Below the pieces are notes generated by a model. That model searched no databases. It worked only from the letters and a program-made list of their open reading frames with translations, and had not been told where the DNA came from. Made by a program: the position numbers and the translations under genes. DNA of 64,000 bases from Talinum fruticosum (Eukaryota; Streptophyta; Magnoliopsida; Caryophyllales; Talinaceae), in the NCBI GenBank assembly GCA_021018815.1, contig JAITYX010000003.1, positions 12,915,501-12,979,500 of the forward strand, in the 5' to 3' direction. Below, piece after piece: positions 43,831-54,732 of this stretch (within the stretch, counting starts at the first letter, position 1; every line of letters starts with the position of its first letter).

Positions 43831-45261
43831 TGATGTGTAGTGGCGGAAGCAAAGAAAAAATGGAGAAACCGCAAAACACACAAGCCGGCTGCAATAGGAC
43901 TCGCGAGTGCGGTTCGGGGAAAAGGGTGAAAAGAGGGGCAAATGGATGAATTTGGAGTTGAAATTTGGTGTGGAGCTTGATACCAAAAATGATGTGTAGT
44001 GGCGGAAGCAAAGAAAAAATGGAGAAACCGCAAAACACACAAGCTGGCCAGAATAGGACCTGCAGGTGCGGTTCTGGGAAAAGGGTGAAAAGAGGGGCAA
44101 ATGGATGAATTTGGAGTTGAAATTTGGTGTGGAGCTTCTCAACTCGTTGGGGAAGCTTTGTGATTTTTTGGGATTTTTGGATAAGTGGAAGACCTTGATC
44201 TGCACGCCTGAAGTGAGCAGTACCCGGCTGGACGTCCAGGCTGACACTCCTTGTTTGGATCAGAGGTGGGGAACGGAAGGCTTCTTGGTTTTGGCTGATT
44301 TTTGGAGGGATGGAAGTAGACACACTGGAAGGATGGTGGTTAAAATTTGGAAGAAAATGGACGAGTAGTTTGGGAGATATGGAAGGATGAAGTCGCTGGA
44401 TAGTTCCTTGACTCGGGCTCGGATACGTAAACACCACCGAGTGAATCAAGGGGCGCTCTCAAACGGTCCGGATACAGAAACACCACCGGGGTTTGGGAGA
44501 CTCAAAGGACACCACCTAGATGCCAACCTAGGATACAGCTTTGAGGATTCAAAAGGTTGAGAAATCCATCTCAAGAGCAAAGCTCAAATTCATATATTCA
44601 TCAAAAGTTGTTTTACAATGGAGCATAGGTGCTGAATATATAATGCTTCATATGAGCATTTACATAACCGAATCCAAGCTGAAAAAATATGAAAAATAAA
44701 ACAAAACAAAAATGCTAACTAATTAGATGCTTTCCTCCTCTCCAAGTTAAGCTTGAAGAATTTCTAGCCAAGTATTTGGGAATTGGGAACATGTGGCCAT
44801 TGTTTGATTTCCCTTGGGCAAGCATCTAGTAACCACCTTCCTCCACTATAGTTAGTGGTTCTAGAATGCTCTTTGCTTAGGCTTCTCTTTTGAACGCATG
44901 GAGGTAAGTCTTGGACCCTTGGACCGTCCCTTTGATTATTTATGTTCAAAAGATAAAAGATGGTAACATTTGTAGCATGCCACGGCTGGACATGGCCGAA
45001 CTCAACGTTGCTTGAGCATGGGAGATTTTAGGCGGCAAACTTGTAACTTCTAACCTTCCTTCTTGACGCTATTGACAATTAATTATTTATAAACAAAATT
45101 ATAAGAAATTGATGTCCTTGACTTCTCATCCTCCGGGATCCATTTGTACCGTACTTGAGACTATGGAGATTTCAAGTATTTTCGGTTGATCCTTGAGCTT
45201 GCATAGCTCCGCAATATGGACATCTTTCAGCTCAAAACAAAGGGCTGGCCACTCTCCATCA
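43831..45261 (-). repeat. 5' LTR of element J
   Basis: 1431 bp. It carries the same terminal duplication as the 3' LTR (TGATG at 43831 and 43990), so the duplication has been copied through reverse transcription. Confidence 0.95.
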
Positions 45262-45339
45262 CTTGTTGTAACAAGAAATACACACAAAAGCCTTCACCTA
45301 GCCGCAAAATATCCCCCTCTTACGACCATACATAAAACC

Positions 45340-46842
45340 ATGGATTTCAAGACTGAATTAACCTGGTGGATGCATGAGATGAGTAACATGAATAGGTCGG
45401 GGTTAACCAATTATGGGCTAAATGTCCTCTTTAGCATTCGCCAGGTGAAAATTTATTGGCCTTTTCGTATTGGCGATTGCAGCTTCATCGGGATCATCAT
45501 CACCATGTCTTCGGGTTTAGGGACAAGGAATTGAGTCCCCTTCCTGAAGAGTTTGATGCCATCCTAGGCGGTTGTAGGCGAACAAAACCAGCTATTCCCA
45601 AATCCTCGGAGAACGACCATGAAAAGTACCAATATCTTCTAAAACCGAGTAAAAGCATCTAGGGTGGATCCTTATCGGGAATCGGGTTAGCTTAACCAAT
45701 CTGATGAAGCATTACCGCAATCGGTATGCTTATGATGAATGCATCATTATCCCGAGATGGCGGGCCATATTGATAAAGGGATTTTATTAGTAAGGGGTCA
45801 CGAGGACTTGGCACCGGTGTCTTAGCTAACCCCGGTGGAACAGCTTAGAGAATTACTCGCTCCCTAGCTCCACTAATAGTTGCTGAAACGATCATTGTCT
45901 TAGACTGAGTTGAAGCCAACGCCGAATAGAATATCCGCAATATCCCCTATTATTGCAGGTAAGAACTAAAATAAACGGAAGAAAACAACGATGAATCGGG
46001 CAACAACACCAACCACAAGGTGGCGATCCGGCATCGGCCGAGGCCGAGGTGCCTTTGATTTATTCCGTAAAACTTTCGTTCTCGCTTCGTTGACACTTGA
46101 AACTCATCAAGGCTCCTCCTAGACTGGACACGTATCCAAGCAACCCACTTTTGCCAGCGTAAATGAACATCGGCGATAATTGATTGTCCTACTTCTCGAT
46201 GGAAGGAACATCTCAAAATCGCAGTCATGACTCGTTATGGTATGTTAAGCATTGGAAGGTGTCCCAATTCAAAACACATTCTACATAGCATCCATACATT
46301 CGTCTATTTGGCCTAAAGGAGAGCACTTATTATTTTCCGAGCCATGTGGTGCAACAAATGGGTAGAGATCAAGTAATTCCATTGATAGAATGCATATGGC
46401 CCGCGACCTTTGATTTGTTCGAGAGGACACAGTAGCTCTAGACGGATTGGGTCATGGCTCGAGTACTCGGAGAGTTCTCTCGAAACTATTGACTCTTGCG
46501 ACCCTGCCGACACTTCACGAGTTACAAATATTGCCGTTTTTGCCTATTATCTAGAGTGGATAATAGAAGTTGACCTCGAGCGATAAAAAGCATTAAGACT
46601 TACGAGCTAAACCCCGAAAAAGTCGTTCCTACTGCTCTCCCTCTACAAATTCGTGAAGTAAACTCTCGGATGGCTGCACGCACCCATCGAAAGAAACTTA
46701 AGCTAAAGAAAATAAAGAAAAGAGAGCCTGACGAATCCAAGAGCTAAAGGAACGCACCCGAGACGAGGAAACCGAGTCTACCGATCCTAAAAGAAAGAAA
46801 GTGAAAATAAACTAGGACTCGAATTCTTAAGAGTTTGAGATA
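45340..46842 (+). pseudogene. Antisense gene 2 of the Tat element (DUF7745/PMD-like ORF), decayed
   Basis: ATG at 45340 (MDFKTELTWWMHEM) on the strand opposite to pol. Readable blocks include a segment ending FGFRDKELSPLPEEFDAILG (to about 45570), which has the 'F.F.d.EL.P..EEF..iLg' pattern of plant transposon-associated proteins annotated as DUF7745 or PMD-like. Further blocks are VQQMGRDQVIPLIE (near 46345) and a Lys-rich basic end (KKLKLKKIKKREP, near 46690). AATAAA at 46843 may be its poly(A) signal. Many stops are present. It lies directly downstream of integrase, tail to tail with pol. The family call is by pattern only. Confidence 0.55.
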
Positions 46843-47507
46843 GAATAAAAGGAGGATTAGTTTTGCCTCTTTAGAACAGTGTTTATTTGTTTTACAAGTA
46901 CTATACTTGTAATTAAATTCCTTTTATTAGCTATGTATTCAAGAACGTAGTAGGCTTACCCTTATTGAATAAAAGTAAGTGTTATGTCTGTACTTTTCAT
47001 ATTTTTATTGCTCACATAGAAATAGAATAATAATAGTAAAGAAAACCCATCATGCATATTGGACCGTCTAGTTGGACTATCCAGAAAATAAATGAACCAA
47101 AGAAAAATTAGAAGAAAGAAAGGAAAACCATGGCCCGACCAGTCCACCATTGACCAGGGGTTGGCCGAGCACCAGCCTTGGCCAAACCTAGTTGGGCTGG
47201 GCTTGGCCTACTACCTAGGGGTATGCTAGGTGTAGTATTTCTTCAATTGATCCAGATTGGTATACTGAAAAATCTCCTCACATTCCAAATTAATTAATTT
47301 TATTGCTCCGCCGGTAAAATCTGATTAAGTATAAATGGGTCGTGCCAGTTAGGCTTAAATTTCCCTCGTGGATCCTAAATTGGAGCTTTGACCTGTCTAA
47401 GGACTAAATCCTCAATTTGTAGGTTGCGAGGCTTAACCTTCTTATTGAATGCCCTGGATATACGAGCTCGGTATATTTGGACATTATGCAAGGCGTTGAG
47501 GCGCCTC
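46843..47507. other. Tat noncoding region between antisense gene 2 and integrase
   Basis: I see no gene here. It is the 3' end of the pol unit facing the 3' end of antisense gene 2. Confidence 0.5.
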
Positions 47508-48328
47508 TCATCCAAGCAACACTAATTCCTCATAACGTGCTCCGGTCGACTCGACTTTCCGAATTTGACTCTCAGCAATTATCCTTAATGAAGGAATGAC
47601 GATCTCAACAGGAAGGATTGCTTCCATGCCATAGATTAGAGAGTAGGGCGTTGCTCCCGTGGAGGATCTAATAAAAGTTCTATAACCCCACAAATCGAAA
47701 GGTAATTTATCCGGCCAATCCTTGTAAGTAACTGACCATTTTCTCCACTATTCTCCGAATGATTTTATTAGCGACTTCAATCGCTTCGTTGGTCTAAGGA
47801 CGATATGGAGAAGATTTGTGATGCTTGGATTTTATACTTACCCAACAAATCCGCTATTTCCTTCTTGAAATGACTACCATGGTCAGTTATAAGCTCATGG
47901 GGCACTCCATAATGATAGATAATATTGCGGGTGATGAATTTGGCTACATGTTTTGACATTAGGGTTGTATGAGAAGATGTTTCTACCCATTTGGTGAAGT
48001 AGTCGATTGCTACTAACACAAATTCGTGACCACCTGTTCCTTTAGGAGCCACCTTGCTAATAATGTCTATTCCCCAAATTGAAAATGGCCAGGAGAGGAT
48101 AATGTAGTGAGAAATGACGGGGTTGGTGTTGTAAGTTTGCATACACCGACATTTATAGCACCTTCTAACAAAGTCGTGACAATCCACTGCCATAGTTGAC
48201 CAATAATAACTAAGTCTCCGAACCTTTTGGACTAACATTCTACTGTTCATATGAGGTCCGCATTCTCCTCCATGAATCTCTTCCATGATGCGCTTTGCTT
48301 CATGTTGATTGACATAAAGTAATCCCAA
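47508..48328 (-). pseudogene. Tat element H integrase
   Basis: An N-terminal HHCC zinc motif (HEAKRIMEEIHGGE ... DFVRRCYKCRC) is followed by the catalytic core with WGIDIISK (first Asp), VAIDYFTKWVE and ITDHGSHFKKE (second Asp). A frameshift near 47830 precedes the Glu segment (TNEAIEVANKIIRRIVE, about 47745-47795). The C-terminal part (WGYRTFIRSSTGATPYSL, ILPVEIVIPS) is readable to 47508. Typical Ty3/gypsy Tat integrase, no chromodomain seen. Confidence 0.92.
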
Positions 48329-48699
48329 AGCTAGTTTTCTTGAACAACTATCCTTGATGGAGGAAGAATTGTGCAGCCAACATCCTAATGGCTCATTGGG
48401 CTCTAGTCTGTGGAGTTCAAAGGATACTCTTGCTTATCCAAATACTGATAAATATCATGATATCAACTAGTATGGTCGATACTAGATACTTTTAAGGCAC
48501 GAGACGTGTGCAGGCCGACTCAGTCGCTCGATGTGAATAGGCATTGAGTGAATGCCAACAGGAATACCGATCATGCATGCCAGCTTAGCTAGTACATTAG
48601 CAAATTGATTATTGTCCCTATGAAGGTAAGAGAAGGAAATCTTCTCGAAGTGTTTATATAAGTCTCGTTAAATATGCTTGGTAGGGTGCCAAGGCTTCA

Positions 48700-48990
48700 C
48701 TACGTACCTTCCACCTTTGCAAAATTTGGTTGATGATCAAACTGGAATCATCGAAAACTCTAATGTTCTTGGCCTTGATCTCTATTGCAGCTTCAGGTCC
48801 TGTGATATAAGCTTCGTACTTTGCAGCATTATTAGTGACCTCAAAGTCTAGCTTAACCGAAATGGGAATATGTGCTCCCTTCGGTGAGACTAAAAGAATT
48901 GCTACTCCAAAGCCCTTCGATTGGAAGCGACATCAAAGTAAATTGTCCAAACGTCCACCTTTACTTGTAGAATATCTTCATCTAGGAAGT
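48700..48990 (-). pseudogene. Second (archaeal-type) RNase H of the Tat element
   Basis: Motifs are WTIYFDVASN (first Asp), TNNAAKYEAYITGPEAAIE (Glu) and FDDSSLIINQ (second Asp), in order on the minus strand between the gypsy RNase H and integrase. This extra domain is diagnostic of Tat elements. Stops in between show decay. Confidence 0.85.
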
Positions 48991-49003
48991 GAAGGTGTTC
49001 GGG

Positions 49004-49410
49004 TTACGATTCAGTACCGGTAGATCTCGCTAAGAATTCGGATACTATTCTTCCTTTAATCAATTTTTGAGGAACAAACTTGAGTTCAAATTTTGATAGC
49101 ATGACAGTCCATCGCGCTATCTTACTATTGATAGTCGGTTGCTCAAGTATGTACTTAATAGGATTCATGAGTGCTAACACATGTACCGTGTGGGTCAACA
49201 TGTAGTGTTTGAGCTTCTTGGTAGCCCAAACTAAAGCCAAAGATGTCTTCTCTAACGGTGTATATCTAGTCTCATAGTCCAGGAACTTCTTACTAAGATA
49301 GTAGGTCGCACGCTCTTCTTTTTCATCCCGCTGAGCTAACATGACTCCCATAGTTGTTTTTATTGTGGTGATATACAAGAGCAAAGGTTTCCCTGATTGG
49401 GTGGAACTAA
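49004..49410 (-). pseudogene. Tat element H gypsy RNase H
   Basis: An open stretch of 126 codons from 49384: GVMLAQRDEKEERATYYLS, YETRYTPLEKTSLALVWA, YILEQPTINSKIARWTVM. It is the RNase H next to RT in Ty3/gypsy pol. Confidence 0.9.
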
Positions 49411-49439
49411 CACTATAGGATTAGCCAAGTATTCCTTAA

Positions 49440-50600
49440 CCTTCTCAAATACTTGTTGGCACTCGGTATCCCAAATGGGCTCGGATCCTTTCTTTAACTT
49501 CTTGAAAATGGGTTCACGAGACCATAGTCGGTTTTGATATGAAATGCCCGATATATCGTAAACGTCCTAGGAACCCTCTTATCTCCTTCTCCATACTTGG
49601 TGGAGGAATTTCCTTAATAACTTGATCATGGATGGATCAACTTCAATTCCTCTTAGATCGACAACATAACCCAACTGTTTACCACAGAGTTACTCCAAAG
49701 GCACACTTATGAAGATTAAGATGCATGTTGTACTTTCGAGTCTATGGAAGAATTTTCTCAAGCTAGGTAAGTGCCCTGCCCTGTCCTTGGATTTTATGAT
49801 CATATCATCTACATATACTTCAGCTTCTTTAATATCATGCGAGTGTGTCATTGTTGTCCTCTCGATACGTTGTACCCGCATTTTTTAGCCCAAATGGCAT
49901 CACCACATAGCAATAAGTCCCCGTTAAGTGATGAAGGTCATTTTTTCCATGTCTTCCTCAGCCATCTTCACTTGATTATATCCGGTGTAACCATCCATAA
50001 ACAAGAGTAGAGCATGACCCACTGTATAATCCACCACAAGATCAATATGAGGTAACAAGAAATCATCATGAGGACTGGCCTTGTTTAAATCCTTTAAGTC
50101 GACGCACATATGAACCCTACCATCTTTCTTCTGGACTCGGAACTATATTTGCTACACATTGAGTATAGTGAACTACCTTAATAAACCTAGCCTACAATCT
50201 GTTTCTGAACTTCCTCCTTAATCTTCAAGGCCTATTCTCGCTTTCATCCTTCTTAACCGGCTTAGCATCTTCATAAAGAGGGATTTTGTGTCCTGCTATA
50301 GTTGGATCTATACCCGACATGTCTTTGTAGGACCATACAAAGACATCGATGAACTCCGTGAGGAGTGAAGTGAATTGCTTCTACTCTTCTGCATCCAAAG
50401 TTTTTCCAATCTTAACCTCTTGGGGTTGATCGGTTGACCCAGATTGATTGTTATTGTTTCCTCTATTATTGGTGTGTGATTTTCATGATCTTCCATAGCT
50501 TTTATTAATTCTTTAGGAATTTCTTGTTCATCATTAGAGGCAAAACAATTATGAGCAAGAGGAGGAAAAGAGTAAGCAAAAAGATTCACTTTATTGAATG
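49440..50600 (-). pseudogene. Tat element H reverse transcriptase
   Basis: Upstream part EIPKELIKAMEDHENH...INLGQPINP (50308-50589), then CVDLKDLNKASPHDDFLLP and FMDGYTGYNQVKMA (50109-49924), CYVVMPFGLKNAG (about 49890), and the catalytic YVDD at 49804-49815. The thumb region (EKEIRGFLGRLRYI) is near 49560. Frameshifts separate the blocks. Confidence 0.92.
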
Positions 50601-51413
50601 AGGAAATGAGTATATCGGACTCGAAACGGAATTGGAAATGACAGAATTAGAACTAGAAACAACAAAAGAAGAAAAAGAAACACAAGCTCTAACACTAGAC
50701 TCATAAGGAGGGTACGCTCTTAGGCTAACGAGCAAATTCTTGGCCCTCCTCGGCATCAATCTAAGTAATATGCTTGGACCCTTCGCATCAGCATTAGTGA
50801 TTAACCTGGATGGATCGAACTGCGGATGTGACATAGCCCGTGACAGATGCGAGACAGAGTTCCCTTCTAGATTACTTTCTTAACCGAATAGAAGGCCAAA
50901 AAGATTGTTTCCGGCAAGACTAATCCAATCCGATGTGGATTGTCCCTTTTAAGAAGGTGAGGCACCTCCTCTTCCAGAATATAGTAGTCATTAAAGATTT
51001 CCAAACTAGGTACCACGATACCCTTCTCCTTGATGTAATAGAGCACAGGAAAACCATAATAAGGGAAATTATCTCCTTCTATCGAAATTGTCCATTTAGG
51101 GTATAAGGAAAGGGCCTAATAGAGCGGACTGTGTGTGGTGCGAGTCCTCTTTACCTGGATTTCCCACTTTGCTTGAGCTATTTCCTTAGTGGTAGGTTGA
51201 TAGCCTAGCCCAAAATTGTAGTCGTTAGTGGGTTCAAAGGGTGGAAAAATAGGGTGGTATGCCCTTCGGCTGCAAAGCAAAACTTAGAAAATACCCCTTT
51301 TCCCTAAGCATCGATTAGACACTAGGGTTGCCATAAGGATTAAAGGTAAAAGGTACTTCATCCCTTTCTAAGGCAGCGACGGTTTCAAATCCGTATAATT
51401 CTTCATCATAAAC
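50601..51413 (-). pseudogene. Tat element H protease-RT linker
   Basis: The minus strand encodes fragments such as LGYQPTTKEIAQAKWEIQV and FPYYGFPVLYYIKEKG, seen in this position in Tat polyproteins. No intact frame. Confidence 0.6.
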
Positions 51414-52688
51414 TGATGTGTAGTGGCGGAAGCAAAGAAAATGAAGGGGAAACCGCAAGAAGCACAGCAGGGCGGAATGCAGCCTGCTTGCGCAATCTTG
51501 GCAGATTGGGGAAATGGAGGGGCAAAAGTGCTTGGTCTTCGCTGAAATTTGGTGGGAAGGATGGTAACTGGTAATGGTTGATTGTGACCAAGTTTCGTGA
51601 ATTTTGGATAAGAGGAAGACCTTGATCTGCACGCCTGAAGTGAGTAGCGCTCGGACTGGACGTACAGGCTGACACCTTCTGTTTGGATCAAGGGTGGAGG
51701 ACGGAGGGTTTCTTGGATGGGGCTGAAATTTGGAGGAATGGAAGTAGATGGAATGGAAGGATTGTGGTTAAAATTTGGCGAAAAATGGCTGAGGGAATTG
51801 GGAGATATGGAATGGCAAAGTCGCTGGATAGTACCTTGACCCGAGCTCGGATACGTAAACACCACCGAGTGAATCAAGGGGCGCTCTCAAACGGTCCGGA
51901 TACAGAAACACCACTGGGGTTTGGGAGACTCAAAGGACACCACCTAGATGCCAACCTAGGATACAGCTTTGAGGATTTAGAGGCTCGAGAAATCCATCTC
52001 GAAAAAGAGTATAAGACTCAAGGTTTGTATATTCATCAAAAAGTGTCTTTACAATGAGCATGAGAGCTGAATATATAATGCCTTGCCACGGCATTTTACA
52101 TAACCGAATGCAAGCTGAAAATAAAGCAAAAACAAAATGCTAACTAACAATATTCCTTTCCCTTTCTCCAAGCTAAGCTAGAGTAAATCCTAGCCAAGTA
52201 TTTCAAAATTGGGAACATGTGGCCTAGGCTTGTTTTCCCCTTCTTCAAGCTTCTTGATTCTTTGATGCTTCTAGAATGCCTTGTCATCATCTTTCTTTGT
52301 TGCTCCATAACCGGCCAGGGTCCATCTCATTTTAATATGGACCGACTTCATTCAAGCATCAACTTATTTATGTACTTAAGCATAAAATGGCAATGTTCCT
52401 CGGTTTGACTTGACCATGCACTCTTGCTTTGCCTTGGAGGTTTTTGTGGCTAGTTTCAACTAACCTTCTTAACTAAATTGGTAACCAATTATTTATGAAC
52501 AAAATTCATAAGAACTTAATGTTTTGGACTCAACACCCTTCGGAGTCCATTAGCACCAATCGGATGAGTTGTGAATTCTTCCCTTGATCATGAAACATTC
52601 AAGCATCTCCGACTGAACCTTAAGCATCCATGGCTCTTCTAAATGAATATCATTCTGCTCAAAACATAAGGCCGGTCACTTTCCATCA
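51414..52688 (-). mobile_element. Solo LTR M, TGATG...CATCA family
   Basis: 1275 bp with perfect target duplication TAAAC (51409-51413 and 52689-52693). Inserted between protease and RT of the Tat element. Confidence 0.95.
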
Positions 52689-52739
52689 TAAACATCATGC
52701 TCGATCTCCACTATAGACTCTTTGGAAGTGATAGTAGCA

Positions 52740-53071
52740 GAAAGATTATCCCCGTTAATCGGTTACGACCTGACTTTGATGATCATTTTGACCTTCCGAT
52801 GCGATGTAGAGGGCATTGCTCGATGATCGTGTAACCAAGGGCGTCCTAAAAGTAGATTGAAAGTAGCTGGGATATCTAAGACTTAGAATTCAATGTTCCT
52901 TTCTACTGGCCCTATATTGATTGGTAAGGTTACTATTCCCAGCATTGTTCTTCTAGAATTACCATATGCTCGGAGATGAATAGTTTTCTTAGAGAGTTGT
53001 TGCTCCCTAAGTCCTAACCTCTTAGTAGTTTGCCAGGGACACACGTTAACTGCTGATCCGTTGTCTACCAA
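52740..53071 (-). pseudogene. Tat element H aspartic protease
   Basis: MVDNGSAVNVCPWQTTKRLG (active-site D-N-G) and TMLGIVTLPINIGPVERNI, followed by FNLLLGRPWLHDHRAMPSTLH around 52790-52850. Standard Tat protease, broken by a stop between the halves. Confidence 0.88.
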
Positions 53072-54473
53072 TGTTAAAGGAACAAGCTTGTTAATGTAAG
53101 TTACAGATTAAATAAAGAGCATTGTTGTGTGCCACGGCTTCTTCCGGGAGATCCTTTTGATCAAAAGTAATGGTTCCATCCCCACTCGTTAACCAATCCT
53201 ACTACTTCTTCCGGCGTGGTTTCAGGAGAAACTTCAATCTTACTAAATGCATAGATTAAAGCTTGTCTATGTTTCTGGGAAGCAGATATTAATTGCTAGA
53301 TAGAAATGTCAACTTTTAATTTATGGAGTTGCTTAAGGATTAGGTCTTCTTCCTTTACAGCTTCAAGTTCTTTTGGGGCTTTTTGAGTCTGTTGTGGACC
53401 CAAGGGTGCGTTATGCCATCCCGATCTAGTAAGAAACCGAACAACAGAGCTCTTAGTGTTTCCCCAAAAGTCTTCTTCTAAGGATGGTGTACCCTAGAAG
53501 TCGTCACTATTGTTGTCATTATCTCTCGTTTCATAGACATCTTCTTCATCATTTACGGTAGATTAAGAAGCGATTATGACTCATTAACACCTTGGATAAA
53601 GATAGAAGGATCCCACTAACTTGGTGTGGGTTAAGTAAAGATGGCTAAGGTGCCACCAAAAGGGTTTTTATTGTTACTCGGTTTCGGGCAGCCTTAGGCG
53701 GGGGTAATTAGCCATTTTGAAACATATCTTCTAGTTTGTTCTTGAATGTCCAACACCATTCAGTATCATGTCCTCGTGCACGATGGTATTTGCAAAATTT
53801 TCCCACGTCCCAATTCTTTGACTATTTTGCGGTTTTTGATTCTCGCTTTAATAGGTGGCAACTCTATATTCCCTTGCTCCAAGAGACGGTCAAGGGCTTG
53901 AGCATAAGTAGTATCCATAGGAGTGTAGTCGAGTATACTGTTGAGGGCATTGACATCTCGCACCCTTGGTAGCATTGTCAAGGTTGGAGGTTTTCTTATC
54001 TTTGGAATGGTAATTACCTCTATATCCGATTGCGACTTTTTTTGTTGCGGTGGACAATGATTCTTTTATCAACAAACCAGCATCTCTAAGGGTTGAAAGT
54101 TTCATCATGGGTAAGAATTTGATGTGCTGATTATAATTGGGCTGAAGGTTCTTGAAAATAATGCGAATTTGATCTTTCTCGGAGGGTCGGTCAACCATGT
54201 AGGCTGCCTTTGCTCCCATTTGGTCGGGAAATCGGTGAAGCTCTCCTTCTTACCTTGCTTGATTAATTCTAAGTCCCTAAGAGTAACAGGTAGATATGTG
54301 TTATAGGAGTATTGATGAAGGAACTCCTTGTACAAATATGTCCAATTGGCAACCTTACGTGGGTTAATCGCGTTGTACTACTTCATGACATCAATATCAA
54401 ATGTCCAGGGGAAGATGATGTGGTAAGTGTCTTTAGGAATGTCCTTAAGAGTTATTGCTCCCAAGAAGTTAAT

Positions 54474-54732
54474 ATCGGGCATAGTAAACTTAGGAGGTAC
54501 TTTACCATTAGGAATTGAAGTGAATCCCTTATGATCAAAATAGTGATTGCTAAACATGGATGAATCCCTCAACATTCGTTCTATTTGATCTATATGGGAA
54601 TCGAAAGAGTCTTAGATTCAGAGCTTAGGAAATTCATGTTTAGGATTATCTAGAAAAGATTGGACAAGTGGAGGTGGCATAACCATAGCCATTTCCGTTT
54701 GCATACACTCAGCTTCTTTGGCCTCTTCCCTT
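54474..54732. repeat. Direct repeat copy 1 of Tat gag, left of element K
   Basis: About 259 bp nearly identical to 56505-56763 (GTAAACTTAGGAGGTACTTT ... GGCATAACCATAGCCATTTC ... CTCTTCCCTT). Ends exactly at the LTR of K. Confidence 0.85.

Larger units (their letters stand above)
40134..45261 (-). mobile_element. Element J: gag-less protease plus repeat-protein LTR retrotransposon, TGATG family
   Basis: A 5128-bp element with LTRs 40134-41562 and 43831-45261 and perfect target duplication CTTGT (40129-40133 and 45262-45266). The internal 2268 bp holds only a protease ORF and a 524-aa ORF, both open. There is no gag, RT, RNase H or integrase. The LTRs differ by about ten small changes in 1430 bp, the least of the three full copies. 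Each LTR ends in a 158-bp tandem duplication. Primer site and polypurine tract are intact. It looks like a recent, trans-mobilised parasite of an unseen autonomous element. Confidence 0.95.

Noticed and set aside
43212..44042. 276-codon version of the element J protease starting inside the LTR
   Set aside because: The extra N-terminus is LTR and primer-site sequence; the start at 43730 is more credible.
38733..45261. Solo LTR I and element J as one larger element with mismatched LTRs
   Set aside because: Orientations are opposite and each has its own perfect TSD (CTACT and CTTGT).
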